A stretch of 64,000 nt of DNA from a bacterium (GCA_017626055.1 JAGAJM010000004.1:62001-126000), one strand, 5' to 3'; positions 24,946 through 34,262 are shown, numbered from the stretch's first letter. Made by a program: numbers and translations. The notes: generated from the letters alone by a model not told the origin.

Positions 24946-26724
24946 TTATTTATTCCTTTGGAAAAATCCCGCAAGTTCTTTATGTGGAATCATCCTTGAA
25001 ATTGGACGTCCGTGTGGGCAAGTGTATGGCATTTTTGTAGTTCGCCATTTTTTGATGATTTCTTGCATTTGCCAGATTGATAATTTTGTATTTGCCTTAA
25101 CTGATGCTTTGCAAGAGGTTGTAATTAGAATTTTTTCTTCCAAATTATCAATATCACCATCAATATTTTCTAAGATGTCTGCTAAGATGTCTTTTGGATT
25201 AGCTTTAGCCAATAGCTGTGGGACTTTGCGGAAGATTATTTCAGTATCTTTTAGAAACTCTATTCCATAACCAAAACGTTCGAATTTATCTAGATTTTCT
25301 TTGATTAATTCACTTTCAGAAGATGAAATTTCAATGACGTCTGAAACAAATAACATTTGTGAAATAACATTTTTTTCTGATTTTAATTTTTCATAGATGT
25401 AGCGTTCTTCAGCAATATGTTGGTCCACAATTTCTAAACCTTCATCAGTGTCGATAAGGATGTAAGTGTCGTTGTATTGACCGATAATTTTTTCCTCAGG
25501 TTCTTGTGGTTGAACTTGTTGAGGGGTGAAAATTTGTTTTTGCTCAGGGTCTGACACATTTGGTGTTTCAAACTTATCAATTGCACTATCTGAGATAAAC
25601 ATTGTGTCAGAGTCTTTATCAACATAAAATTCTTTTTGTACTGTTGGGAATTGAATTACACTTTGCTCAGGTGCAGGTGTTTCAACTGATGATTCTTCTG
25701 GTTTTTGAGAGTATATAGGAGTGTAATTTTTTTCAACATAGTTTGATAAACCAGCTTCAACTGATGAGTAAATAAAGTTGAATATTTGGTTTGGATTTTT
25801 GTAACGTACTTCTTTCTTTGTTGGGTGAACGTTTACATCAACATCGTGTGTTGGGATTTCTAGATTTAAGACAACAAACGGGTATTTGTTGTTTGCAGTA
25901 AGGTTTCTATATACAGTATCAATTGCTTTTTGGAATACTGGACATTTTACGCTACGAGAATTGATGTACAAATGATAACTCTTTTTACTTGAACGAGTGT
26001 AATCTGGTGTGCTTACAAACCCTGACATTTTTAGTCCAGAAAGTTCGTCTGTCTTTAGAACCTCTTTCAAGTTGTTTGTTACATCAGATGAATAAATTTC
26101 TTTAATTGTTTGAGTTAAATTACCTTGACCAGTGGTTTTTAGAACAGTTTTGCCTAATTTTTTTAACTCAATTGAAACCTCTGGATGAGATAGCGCAAGC
26201 GATTGAATGATTTCTTGAATATATGAAAATTCTGTATTTGAATTTTTCAAAAATTTTAAGCGAACTGGAACATTGTAGAATAAATCTTTGATGTCCATAA
26301 TTGTTCCAACTGCACAACCTGTTTCAACTTGAGAAACTTCAGAGTTTTCACATTTTACTTTTGTCCCAGTTTCAAAATCTTTTGTTCTTGTTGTACAAGT
26401 TAGTTTAGAGATGGAGATTATGCTGGCAAGAGCTTCCCCACGGAAGCCGAGGGTTTTGATATCAAATAAATCTTCATCTTCTTGAAGTTTGCTTGTTGCG
26501 TGTTTGGAAAAAGCAAGTAAAATATCGTCAGGATGAATCCCACAACCATTGTCTGCTACTCGAATATCACGACAGTCGTTATTGATTTCTACGCTAACTT
26601 TTGTTGCTCCAGCATCAATTGAGTTTTCTGTTAATTCTTTTACAACAGATGCTGGGCGTTCGATAACTTCGCCTGCTGCGATTTGATTAATTAAGTGTTT
26701 TGATAATTGTTTTATTCTTGCCAT
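24946..26724 (-). CDS. mutL: DNA mismatch repair protein MutL
   Basis: MutL couples mismatch recognition by MutS to strand removal. The GHKL ATPase N-terminus is clear (IAAGEVIERPASVVKELTENS, then DNGCGIHPDD and TLGFRGEALASI). The C-terminal dimerisation domain carries the metal-binding endonuclease motif as DQH-I-A-E-E (about residue 434) and the conserved CPHGRP. This is the endonuclease-competent type found in bacteria without MutH. A proline/glutamine-rich linker joins the halves. mutS is not in the window. Confidence 0.95.
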   Translation of the reverse strand: MARIKQLSKHLINQIAAGEVIERPASVVKELTENSIDAGATKVSVEINNDCRDIRVADNGCGIHPDDILLAFSKHATSKLQEDEDLFDIKTLGFRGEALASIISISKLTCTTRTKDFETGTKVKCENSEVSQVETGCAVGTIMDIKDLFYNVPVRLKFLKNSNTEFSYIQEIIQSLALSHPEVSIELKKLGKTVLKTTGQGNLTQTIKEIYSSDVTNNLKEVLKTDELSGLKMSGFVSTPDYTRSSKKSYHLYINSRSVKCPVFQKAIDTVYRNLTANNKYPFVVLNLEIPTHDVDVNVHPTKKEVRYKNPNQIFNFIYSSVEAGLSNYVEKNYTPIYSQKPEESSVETPAPEQSVIQFPTVQKEFYVDKDSDTMFISDSAIDKFETPNVSDPEQKQIFTPQQVQPQEPEEKIIGQYNDTYILIDTDEGLEIVDQHIAEERYIYEKLKSEKNVISQMLFVSDVIEISSSESELIKENLDKFERFGYGIEFLKDTEIIFRKVPQLLAKANPKDILADILENIDGDIDNLEEKILITTSCKASVKANTKLSIWQMQEIIKKWRTTKMPYTCPHGRPISRMIPHKELAGFFQRNK

Positions 26725-26850
26725 AACTTTCCCCTAAACCTCTATCTCAATCTACACCAAACACAAAATCATCTAAATGTTTGATTACAAATTTGAAACA
26801 TTTTTGTAAGCTAAGAGTGTAGAAAAGTATATACAGACGAGGGGACAATT

Positions 26851-27732
26851 TTGGTGAGAAGAGCTAATACAAATTTAAAATTACAACCAAAGAAACAGGC
26901 TGATTTACAAGTAGTAAAACAACCAGAGGTTAAAACTACAAAATATAGTGATATTAATTTGAAAAAATGGAAAGATTATGCTCACATTTTGACTGGAACT
27001 TTGTGGCAATTCCCATCAAGATTGAAACAACACGGACACTCAAACGAGTATCATGGCAACTATATTCCACAAATTGCTCAACAAATGTATGAAAGATATA
27101 CTAAAAAAGGTGATGTAGTTCTTGATTTATTCTTCGGTTCAGGAACTTCTGGTATTGAAGCAATCAATATGGAAAGACGTTGTATTGGTGTTGAATTGAA
27201 AGAAGATTTAGCAGAAAGTGTTTCTGAAAAATTTACTCCAAAGCAACTTGTAACTGATGTGAGAATTATTTGTGGTGATTCATCTTCAGAAGTCGTTAAA
27301 GATAAAATTCAAGCAGGTCTTGATATTTTGGGTGAAAAGAAAGCTCAGTTTTTGATGTTACACCCACCTTATGATGATATTATCAAGTTTTCAGATAAGA
27401 AAGAAGACTTATCTAACTGTGAATCAACAGAAGAATTCTATGATATGTTCGAAAAAGTTGCTAAAAATGGTTATGATATGCTTGAAAAAGGACGTTTTGC
27501 TTGTCTAATCATTGGTGATAGCTACAAAAATTCAGAAGTTCAGCCATTAGGTTTTGAGTGTATGAATAGAATGAGAAAATTAGGTTTTGTCTTGAAATCG
27601 ACAATTGTAAAAGATATTCAAGGTAATGAAAGAGGAAAAGGAAGAACTGCAAACTTGTGGCGTTATAGAGCTTTAGCAGGTGGTTTTAGTATTTTTACTC
27701 ACGAATATATTTTCGTATTCCAAAAAGTATAA
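26851..27732 (+). CDS. Orphan N6/N4-type DNA methyltransferase, HPPY variant
   Basis: The SAM-binding motif is LDLFFGSGTSGIEA and the catalytic motif IV is LHPPY (His171-Tyr174) where DPPY, NPPY or SPPY is usual. The FGSGT layout with motif IV after it fits the beta-class amino-methyltransferases. The N-terminal LTGTLWQFPSRLKQHGH region and C-terminal LWRYRALAGGFSIFTHEYIFVF resemble the end of other N4/N6 enzymes. No restriction endonuclease or specificity gene is adjacent, so it is an orphan. The start is TTG (26851) or GTG (26854) after GAGGGG. It may instead modify RNA. Confidence 0.78.
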   Translation: MVRRANTNLKLQPKKQADLQVVKQPEVKTTKYSDINLKKWKDYAHILTGTLWQFPSRLKQHGHSNEYHGNYIPQIAQQMYERYTKKGDVVLDLFFGSGTSGIEAINMERRCIGVELKEDLAESVSEKFTPKQLVTDVRIICGDSSSEVVKDKIQAGLDILGEKKAQFLMLHPPYDDIIKFSDKKEDLSNCESTEEFYDMFEKVAKNGYDMLEKGRFACLIIGDSYKNSEVQPLGFECMNRMRKLGFVLKSTIVKDIQGNERGKGRTANLWRYRALAGGFSIFTHEYIFVFQKV

Positions 27733-27737
27733 AATAT

Positions 27738-27804
27738 AGTCATTCTAAGTGAAGCGAAGAATCTCATAAAATTAAAAAAAGACCACTTTGTGTGGTCTTT
27801 TTTA
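27738..27804 (+). repeat. Intergenic repeat family 2, copy 1, ending in a bidirectional terminator
   Basis: The core CATTCT...AAGCGAAGAATC, then TCATAAAATTAAAA, then a hairpin AAAAAAGACCAC/GTGGTCTTTTTT (27775-27803). A second copy is at 30705-30779. The hairpin lies between convergent genes and has A-run and T-run on opposite sides, so it can stop both. Confidence 0.85.
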
Positions 27805-29562
27805 TGCTTCGTATCGCTTAAATCCTTTTTCAATAGCTTTCGATATAATACCTTTCGTCGTATCGTATTCGGTTGTTAGTGAAGAAATTTCAGTATCTAA
27901 GTTTTTCATTTTTAAATCGATGGTTTGTTCTTTGTTTTCGATTTTAGTTTTTTCTGTATTGTATTTAGCTTCAGCTTTTGCAATAGCTTCTTCATCAGCA
28001 ACTTCAAGGATATTTCTATCTGTTGTGTAATTTCCTTGGTAGTAGTAACCATCATCACTTATTGAAGAAATGTATGTCATACCAGATTTAAGCATTTCTG
28101 CCATATATTCTTGGTCATCGATTTGAGCATTTTCTGTCCAACCATTTAAACAGATTTGGTTGAATAATGTGTCATAGAAGTTTGCGTAAAGTTGTGAATC
28201 TCCTGTATCAACATCTGTTTCAGTAACGATTGTGAACATAAAATCACTCTTATCTGGATTATACATATTGCAATCGCTCAATTTACCTTTTTGCCATTCT
28301 AATTTAGAAGTGTTAATCCCTTCCATATATTGAACATATGAAGTTAAGAACGCTTGAGCAAGGTTGCTTAAACTGATATCAATTTGAGTTTGGTCTTTTT
28401 TATCTGTTGTCCAGAAGTCTCGTTTACTGTATGAATATGTGAAACCAACATAGTTATGTACATCTTTAGCATAGCTTTCTTTATATTCACGTTGTTTACG
28501 ACCTACATAGTAATTATGTGCAGCTAATTCGTCCATTGCATTTTTATAGTCTTTACCATTTTTGTTGTATGCAGTTCTTTTTGCAACATCACTACCGCCC
28601 ATACCATCTAGAGCGTTCAATGGGTCTAAGTCTATTTGAATTTTATCAGATGGATATAGTAAGTCGAAAACATTGTTATATGCGTATTGTAAAGCGGTAT
28701 CACTTGCACCAGTACCTCCAAGAATACTTGCAAATTGATCACACATCCAAGTTAGGAAGTTGGAACCGCCATCGCCTTCTTGACCAGCGAGTATGTTTTG
28801 TAAATATTGAGCACCTCTGATAGGAGTTTGTTCACCTTTTGCAGTTAAATAGCCTAAAGAATAATCTACGTTTGTATCTAACAATTGAGCAAGAGTAACG
28901 TTTCCACTTCGGTCATTTTTTGTTAGTTTACCTTCTTTAAGTGTATTGAAATATCTTGCACCTAAATCACCTTCACCCCAAGCATCAGATAACATAATGC
29001 CATAAGATTCGGTGTCAGTACAATTTGCTTGAATTAATTCAAGTAATTCATCATAAGTAATATCTGTTAAACCAGTTGAAGCTGAAGCTCCACTGCCAAG
29101 ACCCATTCCGTTATTATAAGTAACGCCTTGGATACCAACAGCTTGAGCTGGTGTAATAACGCCATAATTAGCTAATGATTCAACAAATGCGTTACGTACA
29201 TCAGATGATGGTGTACCCAACAAGCCTTCAGCTGGGATACCTGCAGCTCTTGCTGCTGCTGCATATGCTGAATTTAAAACAACTCTGTTTTTACTATCTG
29301 TAACTAATTTTGGATAATAATCATTATAAATTGATGGAGTCATTAATAATCCATAATTTAAAGCCATATCGCTATCGCCAGATCCATAATAATCATAAAC
29401 AAGTTTTGTTTGGTTTAATGCTTTTTGATATTCGCTAGACACATCTTCCATGCTACGAGAAAGTGCAAGCTTTTGGTGCGATAAATTCATCGACAAGAAT
29501 TCGCAGTCAGCTTTGCGGGCTGTTATGGTTAATAATCTAGCTTGTGATGCTGCTAATCCCAT
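27802..29562 (-). CDS. Large lineage-specific protein with coiled-coil C-terminus, 586 aa
   Basis: Function not recognised. The N-terminus (MGLAASQARLLTITARK) is amphipathic, with no signal peptide, and shares an ASQ-x-x-LLT signature with the coiled-coil protein at 42640. The middle is polar, rich in Gly, Asn, Tyr and Asp, with no clear domain. The last 60 residues form a coiled coil (AEAKYNTEKTKIENKEQT; LDTEISSLTTEYDTTKG), ending KGFKRYEA. Ribosome site AAAGGAAAG. Layout (structured termini, variable middle) recalls flagellin- or hook-associated proteins or a secreted filament protein, but no flagellar gene is in the window. Confidence 0.7.
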   Translation of the reverse strand: MGLAASQARLLTITARKADCEFLSMNLSHQKLALSRSMEDVSSEYQKALNQTKLVYDYYGSGDSDMALNYGLLMTPSIYNDYYPKLVTDSKNRVVLNSAYAAAARAAGIPAEGLLGTPSSDVRNAFVESLANYGVITPAQAVGIQGVTYNNGMGLGSGASASTGLTDITYDELLELIQANCTDTESYGIMLSDAWGEGDLGARYFNTLKEGKLTKNDRSGNVTLAQLLDTNVDYSLGYLTAKGEQTPIRGAQYLQNILAGQEGDGGSNFLTWMCDQFASILGGTGASDTALQYAYNNVFDLLYPSDKIQIDLDPLNALDGMGGSDVAKRTAYNKNGKDYKNAMDELAAHNYYVGRKQREYKESYAKDVHNYVGFTYSYSKRDFWTTDKKDQTQIDISLSNLAQAFLTSYVQYMEGINTSKLEWQKGKLSDCNMYNPDKSDFMFTIVTETDVDTGDSQLYANFYDTLFNQICLNGWTENAQIDDQEYMAEMLKSGMTYISSISDDGYYYQGNYTTDRNILEVADEEAIAKAEAKYNTEKTKIENKEQTIDLKMKNLDTEISSLTTEYDTTKGIISKAIEKGFKRYEA

Positions 29563-29664
29563 TGCTTTCCTTTCTTGATTTCGTAACTTTTAGTGCCTTT
29601 CATGTAGTATTACGGCATTTTAGGTATTAAACTTTAAAAAATAGAGGAGTTTTTGTTACAAAAG

Positions 29665-29693
29665 TTTACAGTTTTATAAATTAGATATTTAAT
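29665..29693 (+). promoter_or_regulatory. Probable promoter of the glucokinase gene
   Basis: TTTACA (29665-29670), 17 bases, TTTAAT (29688-29693). An overlapping alternative is TTGTTA with a 16-base spacer to TATAAA. The leader to the ATG at 29740 is about 40 bases. Confidence 0.5.
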
Positions 29694-29739
29694 GTATGAT
29701 TAATGTATAAGACTAGACTTATAAAGAAGAGGAAGAGAT

Positions 29740-30690
29740 ATGGTAAAAAGAATTGGTATTGATGTTGGTGGTACAAATGTTAAAATCGCATTAGTTGATG
29801 GCGAAGGTAAAATTATTTACTCTAATAGTGTTCCAACATATGCTCAAATGGGTTATGAATACACAGTAAATAATATTAAACAAGCAATTAAAGACTTGAT
29901 GAAAGAAACAAATACTGAAGCTAAAGATATTCAAGGTATTGGTTTTGACTTCCCAGGACAAGTTGATTGTAAAACTGGTGTTGTAAAAAATGCTCCAAAC
30001 ATCCCAGGTTGGGTAAATGTACCAATTGCTCAAATGATAGAAGACGAATTTCATATCCCAACTCGTATTGATAACGATGTAAGATGTGCAGCTTTAGGTG
30101 AATTAAAATTCGGTGCAGGTCGTGGTTGCGAAAACTTTGTATGTATCACTGTTGGTACAGGTATTGGTTCTGGTTTAGTAATCAATGGTAAAGTTGTTCG
30201 TGGTGCAGCTAATGCGGCTGGTGAAATTGGTCATATCAAACTTCAAATGGAAGATGGTCCTCTTTGTGGTTGTGGTGATAGTGGATGTTTAGAAGCGTTT
30301 GCTTCTGGTCCATCAATTGTTGCTATGGCTCAAGAATACTTAAAAGGTGGAAAATCAGCTAAGTTTAGAGAACTTGCTGGTGATGGTGAAATTACTCCAT
30401 ATATCGTTGCAAAAGCTGCTGAAGCTGGTGATCCTGTTGCAAAAAGAATTTTTGAAAAAATGGGTTACTATATCGGTATGGGCTTAACAAGTGTTATCAA
30501 TTTGCTTAACCCTGAAAAAATTATTATCGGTGGAGGTGTTGCTGAGTGTGGCGAGTTACTTCTTGACCCAATCAGAAGAACTATCAATGATAGAGCGATG
30601 AAAGTTCAACGTGAAGCGGTGGAAATTGTTCCTGCTGAACTTGGTAATAGTGCAGGTGTTATCGGTGCTTCTATGCTTGTAGAAGGGTAG
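29740..30690 (+). CDS. ROK-family glucokinase
   Basis: The enzyme phosphorylates glucose at entry to glycolysis. The phosphate-binding IGIDVGGTNVKIA opens the protein, the catalytic-base region is RIDNDVRCAALGE, and the ROK zinc signature CGCGDSGCLEA follows, with GxGxG nucleotide segments (TVGTGIGSG). Length 316 is normal. The ROK family also includes fructokinases and N-acetylmannosamine kinases and repressors. Absence of a helix-turn-helix rules out a repressor, and position before aldolase favours glucokinase. The repeat family 2 terminator follows. Confidence 0.88.
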   Translation: MVKRIGIDVGGTNVKIALVDGEGKIIYSNSVPTYAQMGYEYTVNNIKQAIKDLMKETNTEAKDIQGIGFDFPGQVDCKTGVVKNAPNIPGWVNVPIAQMIEDEFHIPTRIDNDVRCAALGELKFGAGRGCENFVCITVGTGIGSGLVINGKVVRGAANAAGEIGHIKLQMEDGPLCGCGDSGCLEAFASGPSIVAMAQEYLKGGKSAKFRELAGDGEITPYIVAKAAEAGDPVAKRIFEKMGYYIGMGLTSVINLLNPEKIIIGGGVAECGELLLDPIRRTINDRAMKVQREAVEIVPAELGNSAGVIGASMLVEG

Positions 30691-30704
30691 GGGTAAATAT
30701 ATAA

Positions 30705-30779
30705 AGTTATTATTCTGAGCAAGCGAAGAATTTCATAAAATTAAAAAGACCACTTTATAATAAATGTGGTCTTTTTATT
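30705..30779 (+). repeat. Intergenic repeat family 2, copy 2, ending in a terminator
   Basis: About 60 bases match 27738-27804, with the same AAGCGAAGAAT core and TCATAAAATTAAAA, and a hairpin AAAAAGACCAC/GTGGTCTTTTT (30743-30753, 30766-30776) whose loop is longer. It terminates the glucokinase gene. Confidence 0.85.
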
Positions 30780-30852
30780 TGTCTTGAAGTTTAGTTTTGT
30801 TTGTTATAGATTAGGCATGTGTAATATATTATACAAGAAGAAGGAGACTCAA

Positions 30853-31812
30853 ATGAGTGAAAGAAAATTAGTTGGAACAAATGAAATGTTCAAAAAAGCA
30901 TTAGAAGGCGGATACGCTATTGGTGCTTACAACGTTAACAACATGGAAATTTTACAAGGTATTGCTGAAGCAGCTGAAGAAACTCAATCACCTATTATTT
31001 TACAAGTTTCTGCAGGTGCTAGAAAATATGCTAACCAAACTTACTTAATTAAATTGGTTGAAGCTGCATTGGCTACAACAACTGTACCTATCGCTCTACA
31101 CTTAGACCATGGTGCAGATTTCGAAATTTGTAAAGCTTGTATCGATGGCGGTTTCTCATCAGTTATGATTGATGGTTCTAGATTCCCATTAGAAGAAAAT
31201 ATTGCTTTAACTAAAAAAGTTGTTGAATATGCTCACGAAAGAGGAGTTTCAGTTGAAGCTGAGTTAGGTAAATTAGCTGGTGTTGAAGATGACGTTAAAG
31301 TTTCTGCAGCTGATTCTACTTACACTGATCCTCAAGAAGCTGTAAGATTCGTTAAAGAAACAGGTTGTGACTCATTAGCAGTTGCTATCGGTACTTCTCA
31401 TGGTGCTTACAAATTCTCAGGTGAAGCTAAATTAGACTTCAAACGTTTAGAAGAAATCAAATCAGCTCTTGCTGAAGCTGGTTTCCCTAACTTCCCATTA
31501 GTATTACATGGTTCATCTTCAGTTCCTGCTGAATTTGTTGCAAAATGTAATCAATATGGTGGTAAATTACCTAACGCTCAAGGTGTTCCAGAAGATATGC
31601 TTAACTATGCTTCAAAACACGGCGTTGCAAAAATCAATATTGATACAGACTTAAGACTTGCAATGACTTCCACTATCAGAGAATTCTTCATAGAACATCC
31701 TGATAAATTCGATCCACGTGAATACATGGGACCAGGTAGAACTGCCGTTAAAGAAATGGTTATGCACAAAATGAGAGATGTATTAGGTACTGCTGGTCAC
31801 GCTCAAGACTAG
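30853..31812 (+). CDS. fba: Class II fructose-bisphosphate aldolase
   Basis: This zinc-dependent aldolase splits or forms fructose 1,6-bisphosphate. The zinc/active-site motifs are LHLDHGADFE, SVMIDGSRFPLEEN and EAELGKLAG; the nucleophile/ligand region LVLHGSSSVPAE and KINIDTDLRLA are also present. The ATG at 30853 with GAAGGAGA upstream is preferred over the frame's far-upstream ATG, which would add 29 hydrophobic residues. A 12-base inverted repeat and a strong terminator follow. Confidence 0.96.
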   Translation: MSERKLVGTNEMFKKALEGGYAIGAYNVNNMEILQGIAEAAEETQSPIILQVSAGARKYANQTYLIKLVEAALATTTVPIALHLDHGADFEICKACIDGGFSSVMIDGSRFPLEENIALTKKVVEYAHERGVSVEAELGKLAGVEDDVKVSAADSTYTDPQEAVRFVKETGCDSLAVAIGTSHGAYKFSGEAKLDFKRLEEIKSALAEAGFPNFPLVLHGSSSVPAEFVAKCNQYGGKLPNAQGVPEDMLNYASKHGVAKINIDTDLRLAMTSTIREFFIEHPDKFDPREYMGPGRTAVKEMVMHKMRDVLGTAGHAQD

Positions 31813-31870
31813 GGGTAAATGTAGTTTACCAATGACTTTGAAACTTGGTAAATTTCCTAAATCAAATTTG

Positions 31871-31907
31871 AAAATCCCGCTTCTTGTCAGAGGCGGGATT
31901 TTTATTG
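31871..31907 (+). terminator. Terminator after fba
   Basis: A 10-bp stem AAAATCCCGC/GCGGGATTTT (31871-31880, 31893-31902) followed by a T-rich run. It lies between convergent genes. Confidence 0.92.
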
Positions 31908-31915
31908 ATTTAAAC

Positions 31916-32365
31916 TTATTTACACCAACCAACGTCGGTTCTTTTATCATTATATAAATAACACATTATTGCACATTTACTTCCAGATAGAGTTTTTCCA
32001 TTTACTTTGATTTTGATTGGTGGGCATTGTGGGGTTCTTTTTTCTACAATTTGTGGGTCGCAATGACCTGTTACTTCTTCAAATGACATGAGTTTTCGGA
32101 ATTGGGCTTGCATTTCATTATCATTACGTTGTTCAGCAGCTTTCAACATTGCTCTTGCAATAGCATCGACTTTGGCTTTGTTTGAGGTTGGAACTTGAAT
32201 TTGGGTGGTTGTTGTAAGAGTGCTTGGACTTTTCACTGGAGTATAGCTCGGTGCAGAAGGATAAGTAACTTCTTTTTTATATTTATCTGATGGATTTCCT
32301 GTTGCGAGAGCAACATTTGTACATAATCCAATTGAGATAACTGATAATAGAATATATTTTTTCAT
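31916..32365 (-). CDS. Small secreted protein with C-terminal cysteine motif, 149 aa
   Basis: A signal peptide (MKKYILLSVISIGLCTNVALA) is followed by a Ser/Thr/Pro-rich linker, a helical segment (DAIARAMLKAAEQRNDNEMQ) and a Cys-containing domain ending CAIMCYLYNDKRTDVGWCK. The last 20 residues share a C-x-I-x-x-Y-x-Y...VG-x-CK pattern with the gene just upstream, so the pair is probably an ancient duplication. Ribosome site AGAGGAA. Function unknown; disulfides in the periplasm are likely. Confidence 0.72.
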   Translation of the reverse strand: MKKYILLSVISIGLCTNVALATGNPSDKYKKEVTYPSAPSYTPVKSPSTLTTTTQIQVPTSNKAKVDAIARAMLKAAEQRNDNEMQAQFRKLMSFEEVTGHCDPQIVEKRTPQCPPIKIKVNGKTLSGSKCAIMCYLYNDKRTDVGWCK

Positions 32366-32377
32366 ATGTTCCTCTTT

Positions 32378-32779
32378 TTATTTACAATTGCCAACTTCGT
32401 ACATTTCACCTTTGTATTCATAAGAAACTATTGTACAAACAGATTTATTTTCGTATTTTTTACCACCAATGATTACTGGAGGAAGAGTTTTTGCAAATTT
32501 TGGTTGGTAAGTTCTGGTGTCTATAACAATTTTTTTAGCACCAAATTCACGCATTTTATTGATAAATGGTTTTCTATTTTGTCCTGTCCTATTTAGAGTA
32601 ATGTTTGCAATTTCAAGACCAATTGTTTTAAATGGTTCTTTTGCAGCTTTGTAACCTGTTGAAATTGGTTGTATTGTCACAAGTTTTGAATATTTATGAC
32701 TGAAATTTTTATAACATATTCCAAATACAACACTTATAACTAACCATATGCTTAAAATTATTAAAATTTTCTTTTTCAT
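32378..32779 (-). CDS. Small membrane-anchored or secreted protein, paralogous C-terminus, 133 aa
   Basis: A hydrophobic N-terminus (KKKILIILSIWLVISVVFGI) acts as uncleaved anchor or signal. The body holds KKIVIDTRTYQPKFAKTLPPVIIGGKKY and ends in CTIVSYEYKGEMYEVGNCK, matching the C-terminal pattern of the next gene. A good AAAGGAG site precedes the ATG. The two genes are 12 bases apart and co-directional, so they probably form one operon. Family not recognised. Confidence 0.7.
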   Translation of the reverse strand: MKKKILIILSIWLVISVVFGICYKNFSHKYSKLVTIQPISTGYKAAKEPFKTIGLEIANITLNRTGQNRKPFINKMREFGAKKIVIDTRTYQPKFAKTLPPVIIGGKKYENKSVCTIVSYEYKGEMYEVGNCK

Positions 32780-32845
32780 AAAAGCTCCTTTTTATATAGG
32801 TAGTTTATCATATTTTTCTGCTTTTTAAAAGTCTGAATTTGTTTA

Positions 32846-32854
32846 TGGTAAAAT
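32846..32854 (+). promoter_or_regulatory. Extended -10 promoter of ffh
   Basis: TGG (32846-32848) plus TAAAAT (32849-32854), 32 bases before the ATG. The -35 is poor. An AAAGGG ribosome site lies in the leader. Confidence 0.5.
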
Positions 32855-32885
32855 TGCCTTATATAATATTTAAAGGGATATTCAG

Positions 32886-34262
32886 ATGTTTGATAATTTA
32901 AGTGAAAAATTACAAGGAATTATATCAAGAACTCATTCGCAAGAGTTGACACAAGATAATATGCAAGAGGCTTTGCGTGAAATTAGACGTGCATTATTAG
33001 AAGCTGACGTAAACTTGCGTGTTGTAAAAACTTTTATTTCATCTATTAAAGATAAAGCTGAGGGTGAAAATGTTTTACAAGGTGTTAACCCATCTCAACA
33101 GTTGGTTAAAATCGTTCATGATGAGTTGGTTGAGTTGCTGGGTAAAGAGTTAAAACCACTTGATTTATCAGGACATCCAAGTTTGATAATGATGTTAGGT
33201 TTGCAAGGTTCTGGTAAAACTACATCATCAGCTAAACTTGCGGTTAAACTTAAAAAAGAAGGGAAAAATCCACTTTTAGTTGCGTGTGACGTTTATCGTC
33301 CAGCTGCGATTACTCAGTTGAAAACTTTAGGTCAAGAGATTGGTTGTGAAGTTTTCTCAATTGATGGTTCAACTGATGTTCAAAACATTGTTCAATGTGC
33401 GATTAACTATGCAAAAGAAAATGGATTTAATGTAGTAATCCTTGATACTGCTGGTCGTTTGCAAATCGATACAGATATGATGGCTGAACTTTTGATTATT
33501 GATAGAGTTTTCAGACCTCACGAAAAACTTCTTGTAATCGATGCTATGACAGGTCAAGAGGCAGTCCATGTTGCAGAAAACTTTGATGCACAAATTGGTT
33601 TGACAGGTTTAATTTTAACGAAATTAGATGGTGATTCTCGTGGTGGTTCAGCTTTATCTGTTGTCCACTGTACTGGAAAACCTATCAAATTGACGGGTAC
33701 TGGTGAAAAATTAAATGCTTTAGAAGATTTTTATCCAGAACGTATGGTTACTCGTATCTTAGGTATGGGTGATATTGTTTCACTTGTGGAAAGAGCTCAG
33801 GAAGTTTTTGACGAAAAAGAAGCCTTGAAAATGCAAGAAAAAATGCAAAAAGCTGAATTTTCATTCAATGACTTTTTGAATATGAAAAAGCAAATGCAAA
33901 TGTTTGGTTCTATGGATCAAATTTTGGGTATGCTTCCTGGGGTGAATTTGAAACAAGCTGATAGAGAAAAGATTTCTCACGCAACAGATACGGAATTCAA
34001 AAAGATAGAAGTGTTTATCCAAAGTATGACCCCTGAAGAGCGTGAACATCCAGAATTGATGAATACATCTCGCAAAAAACGTATCGCAAAGGGTTGTGGT
34101 ATGGATATGCACACTGTGAATGTTTATGTTAAACAGTTTGAACAAATGCGTCAGATGATGGGCGGAATGAATAAAATGCAAAAAATGTTCGGTGGCTTTG
34201 GTAAGAAAAATGAAAAACAAGCTATGGTACAAGCCATGAAAATGATGCGTAAATTCAAATAA
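32886..34262 (+). CDS. ffh: Signal recognition particle protein Ffh
   Basis: Ffh binds signal sequences of nascent membrane proteins and docks with FtsY. The N domain, GTPase G1 (GLQGSGKTTSSAKLA), DVYRPAA, DTAGR, TKLDGDSRGG and the methionine-rich M domain (MNKMQKMFGGFGKK, KMMRKFK) are present. Length 458 is normal. The 4.5S RNA gene is not recognised in the window. Confidence 0.97.
   Translation: MFDNLSEKLQGIISRTHSQELTQDNMQEALREIRRALLEADVNLRVVKTFISSIKDKAEGENVLQGVNPSQQLVKIVHDELVELLGKELKPLDLSGHPSLIMMLGLQGSGKTTSSAKLAVKLKKEGKNPLLVACDVYRPAAITQLKTLGQEIGCEVFSIDGSTDVQNIVQCAINYAKENGFNVVILDTAGRLQIDTDMMAELLIIDRVFRPHEKLLVIDAMTGQEAVHVAENFDAQIGLTGLILTKLDGDSRGGSALSVVHCTGKPIKLTGTGEKLNALEDFYPERMVTRILGMGDIVSLVERAQEVFDEKEALKMQEKMQKAEFSFNDFLNMKKQMQMFGSMDQILGMLPGVNLKQADREKISHATDTEFKKIEVFIQSMTPEEREHPELMNTSRKKRIAKGCGMDMHTVNVYVKQFEQMRQMMGGMNKMQKMFGGFGKKNEKQAMVQAMKMMRKFK

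Noticed and set aside
33861-34232. 123-codon open frame on the minus strand inside ffh
   Set aside because: His- and Phe-rich translation is the shadow of the Met/Lys/Gln-rich M domain.
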